64,000 nt of DNA, taken from the NCBI GenBank assembly GCA_035610365.1, contig CM069432.1:263683177-263747176 (forward strand), in the 5' to 3' direction. Below, in pieces: positions 10,510-22,214 of the stretch. Below the pieces are notes generated by a model, which worked only from the letters and a program-made list of their open reading frames with translations, had not been told where the DNA came from and did no database searches. A program made the translations under genes and the position numbers. The DNA is from Aquatica leii. Its lineage: Eukaryota; Arthropoda; Insecta; Coleoptera; Lampyridae. How positions within the stretch are numbered: position 1 is the first letter of the stretch; each line of letters starts with the position of its first letter.

Positions 10510-11500
10510 CTACACTACATGTATACTTCTTCTCTTTTTTAATACCTCTTCCATCCATTCCACTCCTCCTCTTTCTCCCAAAGTTGTCAACATTCCTCTC
10601 TCCTCTTCTCTTAGTTCTATGCATTCTTTCATGTGCTCTATATTTTCCCACCCCTCCTCACATAGTCTACATCTCCTATTTTTATCTTCCTTCCAATACT
10701 TATTCTCTTACTGTTCATTTCCACATCTAAACCTAGCTACCATTCTTTTTAATCTCAAGCTTTTTTCGCCCTTTATGTACCTTGGAATATTTTCTATCAC
10801 TGTATTTGTATATCTCTCATTATATTTTCCCTCTCTTATTTTTGCTCTAGTTTTTTGTCTCTGTATCTCCTTATTTCTTCTTATTATCTCACCTTTAATT
10901 TCCCTTCGTGTCTCCCATATTTATTCTACCTCTTCTCTCGCATATCCAAATCTTTCATGATACCTTTTCCTTTCTTCTTGTCTAAATTTGATTTTTTCAT
11001 TCTTACCTCTCTCCAGCATATCTGAAGCAAATTACATTCTTCTCTTTCTTTTATTTGTTCTTCGTTTGCTTTCTTCCCCGCTTGTAGTCTTATATTTTCT
11101 AACTTCATTTCCTTCTCTACTGTGTACCCTGACGTCTCCCTTTCTAATGCTAACGTCCATTTCCAGTATTTTTCTTGTACTTTCTCCAATTCCTTCCGTT
11201 GCTTTCACCCCCATACTTCTGTCCCGTATATCATCACATTCTTTAGTTTTTATTTGCTTCCCAAACCCTCTCTCTCATATACCCCACACTTGACCTACTA
11301 TTCTATTACATTTCTTTGCCAATCACTTTATATGTGCATCATCTTTATTGTCGTATCTGATTCGATAACCTAAATAAGTCACTTCATTTACACTTTTTAT
11401 TACCTCGTCTCCCCACTTCCACTCCATATGTCTCCTTCATTTTCTAACATTTTTATACGTTCCTCCAACTCTTTTCTACAATTCCTCATTTCTCTTACCA
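10510..11500 (-). pseudogene. E0: diverged 3' part of the E1-E3 LINE family (RT C-terminus)
   Basis: Minus-strand pieces align by eye with the end of E1-E3 ORF2. TYLGYRIRYDNKDDAHIK matches TYLGYTIKQDNKEGEYIK of E2. KVQEKYWKWTLALERETSGY matches LQEKYWRWVLGLDRDTPGY. The terminal Cys-His motif CRLCEEGWENIEHMKEC keeps CX2CX8HX4C. Stops and shifts are frequent and divergence from E1-E3 is much greater than among them, so this is an older insertion or a sister subfamily. Plus-strand ORFs here, rich in Ser, Phe and Leu, are only the shadow of the purine-rich strand. Confidence 0.85.
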
Positions 11501-12585
11501 CACTCTTTTCCATATTGAATATTAATTTTTATTTATAAAAAAAACTTAACCTGAAATTGAAGTCACCATCGTATTTACTATCTAATCTCAAACCTTAAGT
11601 TTGGTATAAACATTGTTAAATTCTGCATCACGAGTAAATCTTGTTTTTTTTTTAAATAAATAAAATTAATTTATTTCAAACATTTACAAAACACGTTTAA
11701 ACATGTTGGCATAGAGAAACATTAAAAAAACATTTGGCGATATAAAAAACAGTTTATTTGTCGTTAAAATAAAAAATTGTTTCTTTCTACAGAAGACGAA
11801 TTAGTTCCTGTAGTAACAATTAAACTACGCAACTGTGAGATTCAACGACCTGTTAAAAAAATTTGTGTCTTCCCATTCGACACAAACAACTAATTCGAAT
11901 GTTTTTTGTGTTCAAGGCGAGTAGAAAGCGAACGTCTACGATAAGATTCCTTGTTATTACAATAAAACATAATAGAGAAAAACGAAAATAAATTTTGTAA
12001 ATCGACTTTCTACTAATAATATTTCACTTAGGAGTCAACGCACTTGCTAATTACAAAATATATTAAAATTGCAAAGCTTTAGGCTGCTTTATTTAAAAAA
12101 AAAACTATTTAATAGTGTTTATAACAAAATTAAAAACTTTTTTAAAATCAAAATTAAATACTTTTTGCTGCTATGCGAAAAACGGTATTTTATTTTTGCC
12201 TTTTACCATTATATTAAAATTACAAATTTAATATTAAAAGGAGCAAAAAAACCAGGAATAGCTACACTGTGAAAGAAATGAATAAATACCAAATTGTTAC
12301 CAAAAAGATAGTCTGAAAGTATATAATTTTCTTAAAATTCATATTATATTATAAAAAATACAAAATAATGTCGATCAATTAAGAGTTGTACATTTCCACC
12401 ATAAAGTAAAACGACACTTCTAAGAGCAAGTTAGGCAACTATACTTTCTTTTCTATGCTCGTATAGCAAGTCCGATAACTAGAATTTTCCACAAAAACTA
12501 CAATAATATGATAACGACTGAATTTATGGTGTTTAACCTGTCCGGAGACAAAAATCATTCAAAATAAATATCTCTTTCTAGTAAA
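11501..12585. other. AT-rich stretch without a recognisable gene
   Basis: About 1.1 kb, AT-rich, with many A and T runs. The short ORF at 12069-12272 is Lys, Phe and Asn rich and looks like chance. Nothing else supported. Confidence 0.5.
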
Positions 12586-12796
12586 CCTGTTGTAAATGAC
12601 CTGCTGAAGATGTATTCAAACCCATAGAAATTTTATAGGGATTAATAGGTTTGAAAAGGTTTTGTAGAAAAGTATAGGTACTAAGTAAAGTTTTATGTGG
12701 ATTTATATAGGTAAATACCAAGAAATGTTTTACCTATTGAAAAGTATAGGAACTTGCTGGAAAACTTTTATTAAAAATAGTTAAACACTAAAAATA

Positions 12797-12813
12797 ATAT
12801 ATAATAAAATCTG
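12797..12813. repeat. Target-site duplication of E1, left copy
   Basis: ATATATAATAAAATCTG, repeated at 17342-17358. The last 13 bases (ATAATAAAATCTG) are firm; the first few overlap the TA tail of the element. Confidence 0.85.
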
Positions 12814-13253
12814 GATCGTGTTTTGAAGGTGGTTGAGTGAAGACGTGTTTAATAGTAGTGCGGAGTTTTGTGTAATTTAAAGTGATTTACAGCAATTAAT
12901 TGACGTGTGCGGGGGGAGGATTGTGAAGTTGAAGAAATGATTAGAAGTGCAGTTTTAATGTGAGTAGTAAATAAGTACATTAGGGATAAGAAGATATAGG
13001 TGGCTCAGATAACGTGTGCGAATGCGAGCGGATATCGTGGACTAGTTTAAAGGTCAAGCGCGCGCTTTTGATAACAGTGAAGTACAAACTTTTATTTATA
13101 TACTTTTGCTAATATTTGTGGCGGGCTTTAATTAAATACAATTAGAAAGAATTATAATAACAATAAATTTAAAAAAATTAATAAAGAAAAAAAAAATTAA
13201 ATAAATAACTAAAAAAAAATAAATAAATAAGTAATAAAAAAAAGGGGCAAGGG

Positions 13254-14025
13254 ATGAATAAAAGAGAGAGAGAGGAAGAGGAAAAAGAAAGGCAACAAAT
13301 ATTTGAAAGAGCGAAGAAAACAATAAGATCACCAGACATTAAAAAGATATCAGAGGAGAGCGAAGGAAAAACCTCAAGAACAGAAGGAGGAAGGAAAGAA
13401 ATGGAGGAGTTAAAAGAATTAATGAGAGAAATAAAGAAACAGATGGAAGAAAATATGCAAGGAATAAAACAAGAAATCAAAGAAATGAAAAAGAAATGGG
13501 AGAAAGAGAAAAGAAGTGGGAGAAAGAAAAAGAGAAACTGGTGGAGAGAATAGAAAAACTGGAGAAAAAAGCGGAAGACGAGGAAATATGGAAAAGAAAG
13601 AATAATATTGTGATAAAGGGGTGGAGAAGTAAAAAACCACAAAAAGATTTAGCAGTGATGCTGGAAGAAAAATTAAATGTAAAAGTAGAGGTGAAAAAAG
13701 TGACAGTAATAAACAAAGAGAAGAAAAATGAGATGGTGGTGGCGGAAATCGGAGGATGGTAGGAAAAACAGAAGGTAATGGCGGAGAAGAAGAAATTAAA
13801 GAATACAAGAATATATATATAACTCACGATTTGACATGAGAGGAAAGAAGAGTGCAAAGAGAAATAATGAACATAGCGGTGGAAAAAAAAGCGGAAGGAA
13901 AAAGAGTATGGGTAGGGTACAGAAAAATGGAGATAGACGGAGACAGATACATATGGAACGACAAGGATAGGGGACTGAGCAGAGAAAGAGGAGAGAAATT
14001 GGGGAACCAAAAGGCAAAAAACTAA
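13254..14025 (+). pseudogene. ORF1 of E1: L1-type ORF1 protein, frameshifted
   Basis: ORF1 proteins bind RNA and form trimers. The start ATG at 13254 gives MNKREREEEEKERQQIFER, followed by a long Lys/Glu-rich coiled coil (KEMEELKELMREIKKQMEEN) to about 13540. The frame shifts there into the frame from 13496, which continues the coil and then enters an RRM-like region (KRKNNIVIKGW, KLNVKVEVKKVTVINKEKK). This order of coiled coil then RRM-like fold is that of L1 ORF1p. A TAG after GGW (about 13760), a stop near 13820 and further shifts break it. The expected end is near 14025, judged from E2 (LGNQKAKN then stop). Confidence 0.8.
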
Positions 14026-14152
14026 AGGGCAAAGGGGGGGTGGTAAAGGAGAGAAAGTTGAGGAAGTGGCAAAGAAAAGGAATATTGAGAGATGGAAATG
14101 GAAAAGAAAAAGAAGGAAGAAAAAAAGAAAGTAAGGAAGAAGCACAGGGGAG

Positions 14153-17100
14153 GTGAGTGAGCTGAGAGTATTGTTTTGGAACGTAGGGGAAATAAAAAAA
14201 CAAGGAACATGATTTCTGGAAGTACATCAAGGAACAGGATGTAGTGGGATTACAGGAAACATGGATGGAAGAAAAAGAATGGGAGTGGTGGGAAAAGGAG
14301 TTGCCGGAGGAATTTGAGTGGGTGGTGCAACATGCAGAAAGAGAAAAGAAAAAAGGGAGAGCAAAGGGATGTATAATAACGGGAATAAGAAAAAAATGGT
14401 TGAACCAGGAAAAGAAAGAGAAAGTGCAACAGAGAAGAGGAGTTGTAGAAAGGAACATACAGTGGGGAAAAACAAAAATAAAAGTAGTGACGGTTTATAG
14501 CAGTAGAATGAAAGAGACAAGAAAAACATAGAAGAGATGATAGAAGAGAGGGAAGAGGGATTGATAATAGTAGGAGGGACTTCAACGCAAGAATAGGGAA
14601 GAGGGGAATACAAGAAAGAAAAGGGACAGGAAAGAGCCAAACAAAGGACAAGGTGATAAATAAAGAGGGAGAAGAACTGCTGGAATTGTGCAACGAAAAA
14701 GGGTGGGAAATAATGAAGGGGAACAGAGAAGAAGATGGAAAGGGGAATTTACGTACATAGGAGGAAGGGGAGAATCAATAATAGATTTTGTAATGACAAA
14801 TGAAGAGGCCGCAGAAAAGGTAAAGACATTTAAGGTGGGAGAAAGGGTAGAGTCAGACCATCAACCACTGGAATTGGCAATGGAAGGAAGGGAAAGAGAA
14901 GAGAGAGAGGAAGAGGAGAAGTACATAACTAAAAAAAGTGGACAGGAGAGAGTATAAAAAGATATAAAGAGAGAATAGGGAAAACGGTATGGATAGGGAA
15001 GGAATTACAAGAAAGTGTAGAGGAAATGAGAGAGATGATGGAGAAAGCAATAGAGAGAGTCAGATTTAGAAAATGGAAGGGGGAGAAAACTGGATGGAAG
15101 AAATGGTGGGATAAGGAATGCAAGGAAGCAAAGAAAAATGCAAGAAGAGCATTAAGACAGTGGAAAAAAGGGAGGAAAGAAAAAGAAGAATACAAAGAAG
15201 CAGTAAAAATATACAAAAAACCATCCGACAGAAAGAAGGAGGAAAACAAAAAGAAACAAGAGGTGCAGATTAAAGGAATAAAAACGGAAGAAGATGTATG
15301 GAAATACCTAAAGAAGCAGAGGAAAAAAGCAGGACGACAAAGGGAATAAAAATTAAAGAATGGGAGATATATTTTCGGAACATGTTGGGAGGGGAAGAAC
15401 AAAAGCAGGAAAAAGAAAAAAGAAAAGACGCGGTAGTAAGACAAGAAGAAGGAGATAGGGATAGAATAAGGGAGGAAGAAGTAATAGAGGCGATAAAGAA
15501 TATAAAAAAAGGAAAGCCGACAGAAGAAGATGGGATACAAGGAGAAGAGTGGATATACGGGGGAGAAAATGTAACAAAAAGGATGACGGAAATACTAAAC
15601 AAAATATGGAAAGGGGAAGGATTTCCAGAGAGATGGAGAGAGGAAATAATATGCCCAATACATAAAAAAGGCAAAAAAATAAAGTCGAGAATTATAGAGG
15701 GGTAACATTATTGAGCACGGCATACAAATTGTACGCGACAATACTGCAAGAAAGACTACAGAAGGAAATAGAGGAAAGAAGTTTGGTACCAGACGGACAA
15801 GCGGGATTCAGAAAAGGAAGAAGGGCGATAGACAACATATATATATTGAAACACTTAGCAAATAAAGAACTAGAAAAAAAAGAGCGAAAATGGTGGCACT
15901 ATTCGTAGATCTAAAAGCTGCTTTTGACAAAGTGAATAGGGAAAAGCTGTGGGAATATACGAAAAGAAAAAAAATCAATGAAAGATTAATACAAAGAATA
16001 GAGGAAATATACGAAGAAACGAGAAGCAGGGTTAAAGTGAATGGGGAAGAGAGTGAGAAATTCATAACAAAGAGAGGGTTGAGGCAGGGATGTCCACTGA
16101 GCCCAAGCCTGTTCTCGGTATATACGGGGGATCTGGAAGAGACAATGAGAGGACAACAGACAGGAGGGATAGTGGTAGGGAAAGCTAAGGTATGGTCGTT
16201 GGCGTATGCGGATGACATAGTGCTGGTGGCTAAGGAGGAAAAGGAAATGAAAGAGATGATGAAAACGCTAGAAAAATATATGAAAAAAAAAGAAATGGAA
16301 GTAAACACGGAGAAAACAAAGATAATGATATTTAGAAAAGGAGGGGGAAAAAGAAAAAGAGAGGATGAAACAGGACAATAAAGAGGGAGAACACATAAAG
16401 GAAAGGGTGAAGAAAGGAAACAGGCTAATAGGACAAGTCTGGGGTGTGGGGAAAGAGTTTTCAAGATGGATATAAAAAAAGAAAATTGTTGTTCGAAAAA
16501 TTAATAAAGGGGTGGTAATGTATGGAGCGGAAATATGGGGCTGGATGGAGTGGAGGGAGGTAGAGGGGCTACAGGAAAAATACTGGAGATGGGTGTTAGG
16601 ATTGGACAGGGATACACCGGGGTATATTGTGAGAGAGGAGGTACAGATAGAAAAAATAAGGGTAGAGACAGGAAAAAGAGCAATAAAATACGAGGAAGAA
16701 ATGAGGGAAAGAACAGATTGCAAAATACTGCAAGAATGTTGGAAAGAGATAAAGGGAGGGAAAGTGAAGTACGGGCAGGAGGGCAGAGAAGAGTACTACA
16801 AAAGAAACGGGTACATGAGTGAAGAAGTGGAGAGATTAAGAGAAGGGGGTAGGGAGAAGGGAAGAAATAATAAGGAGAGATAGAGACATCGAAAAACAAG
16901 AAAGATGGACAAAGATAAAAGAGAGCAGATATAATAGGAATTATAAAGATATCAAGGGTGAAGGGGTGCCGGAATATTTAAAAGATAGAGAGATTAAAAG
17001 CAACAAAAAGAAAAAAATGGTAGCAAGGTTCAGATGTGGCAACGAGGAGTTAGGGAACAAATATTGGAAAGAAGAACCAGAAAAGTTGTGCAGGCTATGT

Positions 17101-17262
17101 GGAGAAGAAACGGAAGACCTTAACCACATGAGAAAGAGATGCAGGGAACTAAGAGAAGAGGTGATGAAAATAGTGGATATCTTAGATGAAAACGGAAAAG
17201 GAGCGGAATGGATGGAGGAAGTATGGAGCAGGAGGAAAAAGTTAAGGGGGGAGAAGGGATAA
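14153..17262 (+). pseudogene. ORF2 of E1: APE endonuclease and reverse transcriptase, several frameshifts
   Basis: ORF2 nicks DNA and primes reverse transcription from the nick. Endonuclease pieces: SELRVLFWNV at 14153, VVGLQETWMEEKEWEWW near 14240, FTYIGGRGESIIDFVMTN (Asp) and RVESDHQPLELAMEG (catalytic His) near 14750-14890. RT pieces: DGQAGFRKGRRAIDNIYIL (15790), ALFVDLKAAFDKVNREKLW (motif A, 15900), RGLRQGCPLSPSLFSVYTG (motif B, 16075) and LAYADDIVLVAKEEKE (motif C, 16200). The end has CRLCGEETEDLNHMRKRC, a CX2CX8HX4C motif. The reading frame changes at least seven times. No RNase H domain was seen. Confidence 0.92.
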
Positions 17263-17341
17263 GAAAATGTAGTATATATGTATAGACAACACGATCGAAT
17301 TTGTAAGCCAAATGGCAACGAATAAAGTTAAACTTATATAT

Positions 17342-17358
17342 ATATATAATAAAATCTG
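17342..17358. repeat. Target-site duplication of E1, right copy
   Basis: Matches 12797-12813 directly after the TA-rich 3' end of E1. Confidence 0.85.
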
Positions 17359-17408
17359 TTAAAAAAAGTACGATATAAAATTGCCTATTCATTCCTAATT
17401 AAAAAAAA

Positions 17409-17648
17409 ATGGTTTTAATCAAAAAAGTTTTTATAGGAACAAATGAGAAGAACAAGTGGATTTTCACCGGGAATGTTATTGTATACGAAAATTCATTAGT
17501 TTTGCTTCGATTTCCATTGACAACGATCGAGTCAAGTGTGACGAAAAATTTTTATGGCATAGCGGTACTTCGTGTTCGTATTTTTTTGTGTGACGGTAAG
17601 ATTCATAGTTACTTAGACTTTTCAATTCAATCTATCAATAACATATAA
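17409..17648 (+). CDS. Small ORF of unknown nature, 79 codons
   Basis: Starts MVLIKKVFIGTNEKNKWIFT and is mixed in composition rather than low-complexity, but shows no motif I recognise. It lies between E1 and the right end of the candidate inverted-repeat element at 12586-17973, so if real it would belong to that element. Chance is as likely. Confidence 0.15.
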   Translation: MVLIKKVFIGTNEKNKWIFTGNVIVYENSLVLLRFPLTTIESSVTKNFYGIAVLRVRIFLCDGKIHSYLDFSIQSINNI

Positions 17649-17973
17649 AATAATTATACATACATCTTGAATATGACCTTTATTTTCAGTTTTCTATAAG
17701 GATTTTCTCTAGTTTTTTTAAATAAAAATTATAGGTTTTCGTAATAACTAATAAGAACTTATAGGAATTAATTTTCGAGACTTTAACTCATAGAAACTTG
17801 TAAGTTTCTATAAAAATTTATAGGTTATCCTATGGCATCCTTTAAAATATACAGATTATTGCTTACACATTTCAATTTGAATCAATAGGTAATTTCAGCG
17901 ACAAAAGCAGTATATATATCCTATTGGATTCTGTAGCTTTTTTTATAGTTTTCTATAGGTTATTTACAACAGG

Positions 17974-19500
17974 GAAGTTTCAGTAATTTTTATTGTACAC
18001 CTGTATTTGTTAAACAAGTGCGTAAGTATATTATACAAACTTTTAATAAAAATTTAAAAAATCGGAATATTACAGTACCGTGACTGAAAACAAAATAAAT
18101 AGGGCAATAGCACATGTAACGTCGCGTCTATTTCAAACGGCGTGTAATAGTTAATTCGGTGCTGATGTAAGGACCACCCTTTCAAATAAGGGATAATATA
18201 AAGTAACTTACGTGAAAGTCCTGCAGATCTTCCTTGGCTGACCAGTCGAAGTTCGATGTTGGTTTCTTTTGGAGGACTGTGTGGGGAAGGTTGCAAGCAA
18301 GGTTCTCGGGTTAATGCGGTGTCGGTATTCAAACGCAACTTAACTAACAAACGCCAAACGAATACTAACTGTCTCAAATATTTCTTGTGGTAATACTAAG
18401 TTGTACGAATTTTTCACTTCGTTATATTTTAATCATAGTACCTAGGCTACGAGACGTGTAAACATATATATATATATATAACAACCGGGGTATAATGAGA
18501 GAGCGTTGTGGATTCAGAACGCCTCCGCATTACACACTCTTATTACGTACTCAAAAATGATATTTCCTTTCATATTTTTGTTTAGATTTAGATGGTAACA
18601 AGTTTTCTATTTTACGTGGCTCTCCGTGCGTAATCTATCGTAATAACGCCTTTGGTGCATAAATAGCTATAATACTAAATAGCTTCAATACGTTTAAAAA
18701 AAAAGTGGCGACGTAGGTTTGTCAACGTTTCATACGTCCATGTGAGCATCGTTCCACGATCGCACCGCAGCGGTTCACAAATTTTTGATAGGGTTTATTT
18801 GCTAAATTGCATTTCTTTTTATCTTTTGCATTTTCGGCGGATTCTTTTACAATTAAGAACCCCAACTAAACCTCTAACTAAAAGCTACTTCCTGCCATAC
18901 CTAAGGGAACGAGGCTCGTTATCCGTTCAGTCATCTATTGAAATTTAAGGTATTTATAAGTAGCAATTGTGCCGTTTGTTTTGCGCGATTACTTGCACGA
19001 AGGTTTTGATTAAATTCATAATTCTGTGATTTTACGCTTCAGTTTGGTGCTTTGTGTGAATACACATTTTATGATTTACGATCAAAGACATTTAGCCAAA
19101 TATAAAGCAAGTATTAAAGTGACCATTAACTGTACTATCGACTAAATTAAAATAATAAGTCTCATCTCGTCTAAATTTTTGAACTTTACTGTTCAATTAC
19201 GAACTAATTATTTTGTTTTTGTGTTTTGATGTTATTTTGTTTGTGCTTCTTATTTTATATGTTGCGTATATAATATTGTTAAATTGTTCAAACCTAACAA
19301 AGTGTGAATTTTGTTTTTGCATTGTTTTAAATACAGGTTTAGATCAATGCACTTTTAAGGTAAGTTGTTTAAAGTGCATTTAACCAGTAAAGTGTCCTCT
19401 GGTTAAGAAGAAGAATTGGTTAGTGTGACGTTTCAACCCCATTTGCGCCCTACCGATTTTTGAGCATTTAACTCCATTTTTGAGTTTTCCAAACTAAACA
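17974..19500. other. Non-coding stretch with a TA microsatellite
   Basis: A (TA)n run lies at about 18464-18481. The minus-strand ORF at 18054-18377 and plus-strand ORF at 18742-18948 show no motif. Nothing else supported. Confidence 0.45.
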
Positions 19501-21616
19501 AGTATTTTGAGCTTAACCCACGCCCATCTTCACTGAGCACCGACAATTACATCGTATATGTTGTTTTTATTCAAGCATATCTTTTGCATCTGACATGGTA
19601 TAAACCAAAAAAGGTCGAACGACATACAAAATTTTAAATCGTGTAAAGTTATTGCAAACCAAAATTTAAAAAATTGCATTGGGAATCAGGAATCTGATGT
19701 GTTTTGATGCAAGATACTACAAAGAAATTCCAATTACCTGTCCAAAAATCTAGGCTGTCATAGATGTTATTTGTAAGCCTATGAACGTGGACATAACTAC
19801 CGCAAGAAATGGAAGGAGTATCCTAGAAGTAGTTTGCAAATGAGGTTGAAGGAACCAGTCAAGCGGGTTCATCTATAACGCTTGTCCCAGTGGATTCAGG
19901 AGAAAATGAGCAGTAGCTAACAGAAGACGTACAGCATCTTTCAAAACTCTTTTATGAAATTGCTAGACAAGAAATAAAAAAATGTGCTATGAGTTCGCCG
20001 TAGAAAATAAGAAGTGCAATCAAAATATAAGTTTGAAGTTCATATTTAACACAGCTCATCGGAGATTTTTTATCCCCAATGTTATGTTATTGCAAAAAAA
20101 AAATAAACCCACAATTTCAAAAAGAGAGTCCACCTACAATTTTGTACTCGTGTTCTAAAAAAGGTCGGACCACGGAAAATCTATTCTTGCATATTCAAGT
20201 TATTTGGTTGTTCGAATTGTTGCCCTGCGCCACCTTACCTTGCGTGTAAAAAAATAAGCAAGTTTGGGACAGAGAAAAGAAGTCCTCAGAACCCGCAATC
20301 CTAATTGTGCGTGAGGAAATAAAATAATCCGCAGTTATCATAGACTGAAAGTTTCGTTTATTGCTGACTAGTATTTCTAAACAATTGATCACAGAGAAGA
20401 GAGAAAAGACAAGCAGATATCAACTGCAACTAAAAACTCATAAAGTAATTCTTACATACAAGAATTATGAGCTTGTGATAACTACGGTGCTAATAAACTA
20501 TAGTTGCTACACAAAAATAATCTGATAACTACTAGTTACACAGTTTCGATAACCGCATATCCTGTAAATTGCACATACATGGTAGACCTATCATATCAAT
20601 TTAATATTATTGTAGATTTGGAAGCATTGGTTTCTACTTTTATCTAACGGATTAAAGAAATTGGTCAAAAAGTAATAAACAAAGCTAATCGCGTTTGCGC
20701 TACAATATGATTATGAATCAAAAGTATCCCCCGGGCCGCTTGACATCAAGTGTACGAGCGAGTTTCAATACTTTAGAGTTTTTATTACTTCAAACAACAT
20801 CACAAGAGATTAACGGATTACGATAGTAACTGATCTGCTAATTAGATAAATTTAATAAATTCACCAAGCAAACTTCATTGCTACTTTAGAATAATCAGCT
20901 GGGGCACACGACCGTTGGTTTTAACGTAAAACTTTTATATCAGCGAGTTGCTTTTAATGTTAAATATTTGAAATGAAAACAAAATTACGTGTCGTAGCAA
21001 CTTCAACCGATATGTAGTTGATATCTTTACTCGTTATGTTTATTGGTACAGGTACAGTAGAGTAAGTAAGTAACTAGAGGGGCTCGCGGAGTTAGCGCCA
21101 TTTACTAAGAGTGTCTTTGCAGCTTTGAGACGCTCCCGAAACCGCCTCGCTTGCTTGGAGCCAGACATTGTGGTGCCCATGCGTGGCCCATAACTCCCTC
21201 TTTCCTACAATAGCCGTGATTTATGTTTTTTGCTGGTTCTTGTACGAGCTGAAGCCGATATATTGAATTTTTATATTTTTTTAAACTTCTTGGTTATTTT
21301 TAACTATAAATATTGTTTAAACTACACTTAATTTTATTTATAGTCTATATAAGCTATAAACATACGAAATAATCACCGCGCTGTCACGTGCGAGTCGTGA
21401 GTCGGAATAAAAAGGAGTGAAAGTGCCGGTTTTGGCCATTCTACGCAGTGCTTTTCTCTCACTGGGGGTAATATTTTTCTTTTTTAAGTTATGAAGACGT
21501 TGCCTAAAGATACAGTGCACAATATAATATATACCAAAGTCGTGCAATTATAAAAAAAATGTGATTTAGCGACATACAGTAAACTACAAAAATCTCTGTT
21601 ACATAACCAATAAACT
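19501..21616. other. Unassigned stretch, no supported gene
   Basis: I read all frames for known motifs and found none I would defend. A stretch near 19780-19850 gives RKKWKEYPRSSLQMRLKEPV in one frame, but stops surround it. 21060-21250 is more GC-rich than its surroundings without a readable product. Confidence 0.4.
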
Positions 21617-22160
21617 TGTTAAAAGTGTTTTGGTATGATTTTTGCACCGTATAAGTTTTATTCTCGGAACGCCCACTTTCCGCTACTTTGCTTTGACGTC
21701 GAAAAGTTTTGACATCTTAGTTAGATAAAAGATTAATCATATATACGGTGACGGTGAAATAGGTCGGACATCATTTAACGTTATATGTACCCAACAAGGT
21801 TTTCATTTCTGATTATTCACACGCATCCATGCCTAGTAATTTTACTACTTTTGTGAACGTCTTTATTGGGGTAAGCGTTGTTTCCTGTTTTGTGATTTAA
21901 TTGAATTCTTCCGTAATTGCCACTAGCGGGTTTTTGGGCACCCACACGTGTTTCATCGATGTGGGAAAACTTCCATGATGACGTCACGTTACTTGCGTTA
22001 AAGACATCGAGTATTGGAAAATTTTTAACCGAATTGGAAAATCTACTTAATGCAATAATATAAATTAGTTTGAGGGAAACTCGGCGCATTTGCTTTGTTT
22101 TCATTGATCGTATGAACCAAGGGAAATTTACTTGTGGTAACACCGCATGTACGACTTTGT
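21617..22160 (+). repeat. LTR-like repeat family, copy 4 (plus orientation, shortened)
   Basis: Starts TGTTAAAAGTG and shares with the three minus-strand copies (25765, 29870, 31600) a TATA-like box followed by a GC-rich block (TATAAGTTTTATTCTCG, then ACGCCCAC), a GGGGTAAG splice-donor-like site near 21870, CTTCCATGATGACGTCACG near 21970 and a late block CTCGGCGCATTTG near 22080. It lacks the CCCCTACTGGATAA block of the other copies, so it is shortened at its 3' side. Confidence 0.6.
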
Positions 22161-22214
22161 TTATTTCAGCGAATTTTAGAAATATCCTAGGAGGTGCGCT
22201 CTGGTTCTCCTAAA

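Larger units (their letters stand above)
12814..17341 (+). mobile_element. E1: near full-length LINE (APE-type non-LTR retrotransposon)
   Basis: About 4.5 kb flanked by a duplication of 13-17 bp (12797-12813 and 17342-17358). The order is 5' UTR, ORF1 (coiled coil and L1-type domain), ORF2 (APE endonuclease, RT, Cys-His end) and a short 3' UTR with AATAAA close to the end. The 3' end has no poly-A; it ends in TTATAT/TA repeats. It starts about 31 bases further 5' than E2, so it is the longest copy here. The coding strand is overwhelmingly A and G. Both ORFs contain frameshifts. The clade (Jockey/I/L1 side) is not resolved by eye. Confidence 0.92.
12586..17973. mobile_element. Candidate terminal-inverted-repeat element, split by LINE copy E1
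   Basis: The left end reads CCTGTTGTAAATGACCTG (12586) and the right end, reverse-complemented, reads CCTGTTGTAAATAACCTA (17973), one change in the first 16 bases. Both flanks of E1 inside this span are rich in TATAGG/CCTATA motifs, unlike the surroundings. Without E1 and one copy of its target duplication the element would be about 0.84 kb, so a non-autonomous DNA element is likely. No transposase was seen and I could not define a target-site duplication. Confidence 0.45.

Noticed and set aside
10619..11373. Plus-strand hydrophobic ORFs (10619-10960, 10988-11293, 11122-11373)
   Set aside because: Shadow of the minus-strand E0 remnant, whose RT C-terminal motifs are readable.
13178..14693. 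Long minus-strand ORFs opposite E1, rich in Ser, Phe, Leu and Pro (also opposite E2 at 44755-46577 and on the plus strand over E3 at 59524-62764), which look like membrane proteins
   Set aside because: They are the complement of the purine-rich LINE strand: low complexity, no motif, and they overlap in several frames at once.
18054..18377. 107-codon minus-strand ORF
   Set aside because: No motif; composition suggests part of an old LTR or leader, but no ends or primer site could be defined.
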